Shown here: positions 63,841 through 64,000 of the stretch, piece by piece | Layout of the letters: each line of letters opens with the position of its first letter | Numbering within the stretch: the stretch's first letter is position 1 | Origin: an uncultured Croceitalea sp. | Lineage (GTDB): Bacteria > Bacteroidota > Bacteroidia > Flavobacteriales > Flavobacteriaceae | Assembly (NCBI GenBank): GCA_947499565.1 | Contig: CANMOV010000001.1 | Coordinates: 124,001-188,000, forward strand | Direction: 5' to 3' | Length of the DNA stretch: 64,000 nt | Made by a program: the position numbers and the translations under genes | The notes under the pieces: generated by a model | What the model saw: the letters and a program-made list of their open reading frames with translations, nothing else | Databases searched by the model: none | What the model was told of the DNA's origin: nothing

Positions 63841-64000
63841 TTATGCTTCCATTATAATCTCTAGGGCAGCTCGTTCGCCAGATTCAAAAGCACCTTCCAT
63901 GCCACGTTCCATAATTGCGGTGTGTTCACCACAGAAATGAATATTGCCATGTCTTGGACGCATGTTGTTTCCAAACTTTGTTACTTGGCCTGGTTGCCAA
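63841..64000 (-). CDS. Flavin-containing amine oxidase-like protein, C-terminal end (5' partial)
   Basis: A minus-strand frame enters from the right edge and stops with TAA at 63841-63843, giving the last 52 residues. They contain HFCGEHTA and MEGAFESGERAALEII, the FAD-contacting C-terminal signature of the monoamine oxidase/protoporphyrinogen oxidase/phytoene desaturase superfamily. The start, any signal peptide and most of the FAD domain are outside the window. It lies 29 bp before the CpcT-like gene and is likely in one operon with it and the cytochrome c gene. Confidence 0.8.
   Translation of the reverse strand, partial: WQPGQVTKFGNNMRPRHGNIHFCGEHTAIMERGMEGAFESGERAALEIIMEA

Overview
The window reads as a chromosomal segment of a marine Bacteroidota, most likely a Flavobacteriaceae (Zobellia/Maribacter/Arenibacter-like). 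The basis is the low GC content, SusD and TonB-receptor proteins, PKD lipoproteins, PL7 alginate lyases, Bacteroidota-style lipoprotein signals and a TAnnTTTG-type -7 box. I see no rRNA, tRNA, CRISPR array, insertion sequence or phage gene. The genus is an inference.

Region 1 (1-11106, plus strand) is the 3' part of an alginate utilisation locus. It holds the end of a SusD protein, a PKD-domain surface lipoprotein, two tandem PL7 alginate lyases, a GntR/FCD regulator with a palindromic site in front of it, an MFS uronate-type transporter, two SDR reductases, KDG kinase, KDPG aldolase and an Nramp-fold transporter that lacks the usual metal-binding motifs. Together they cut alginate outside the cell, import the products, reduce DEH to KDG, and yield pyruvate plus glyceraldehyde-3-phosphate.

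Region 2 (11198-35539, almost all minus strand) is an exopolysaccharide locus. It carries dTDP-rhamnose genes (rfbBACD), galE, UDP-glucose dehydrogenase and UDP-glucuronate decarboxylase, five glycosyltransferases, a hexapeptide acetyltransferase, Wzy-, Wzx- and Wzc-like proteins, a half-size TolC-like protein, a DUF4114/LruC lipoprotein, and an initiating phosphoglycosyl transferase fused to a degenerate receiver domain. A stand-alone CheY-like protein and a STAS protein head the operon. An orphan receiver-histidine kinase sits on the opposite strand. A roughly 790-bp stretch without genes (35540-36327) separates this from region 3.

Region 3 (36328-64000) is the most interesting part: a catabolic island that I do not recognise as a described system. 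A ten-gene operon (42794-51104) encodes, in order of transcription, an HMG-CoA-lyase-like enzyme, an aconitase/isopropylmalate-type dehydratase pair, an AhpD-like protein, a family III CoA-transferase, an NTF2-like protein, an N-carbamoylsarcosine/maleamate-amidase-like hydrolase, two PuuE/cyclic-imidase-like polysaccharide-deacetylase-fold enzymes and a BASS transporter. Around it are two CpcT/CpeT-like proteins (a family that handles bilin chromophores in cyanobacteria), a lone TonB receptor, a DUF1838-like lipoprotein, a flavin amine-oxidase-like protein beside a lipoprotein cytochrome c, exported VOC proteins, three MDR reductases, SDR, ALDH, a nitrilase and a MarR regulator. My hypothesis is a system that takes up linear tetrapyrroles (phycobilins or chlorophyll bilins), breaks them to substituted maleimides, and degrades these by imide opening, deamidation, hydration, CoA activation and C-C cleavage.

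Five intergenic regions or gene starts in region 3 share a 13-bp element, TTAA-N5-TTAA. In two places it occurs as an exact tandem pair 16 bp apart, and in two more as a pair with one mismatch. I infer that this is the operator of the MarR protein and that it ties the island into one regulon.
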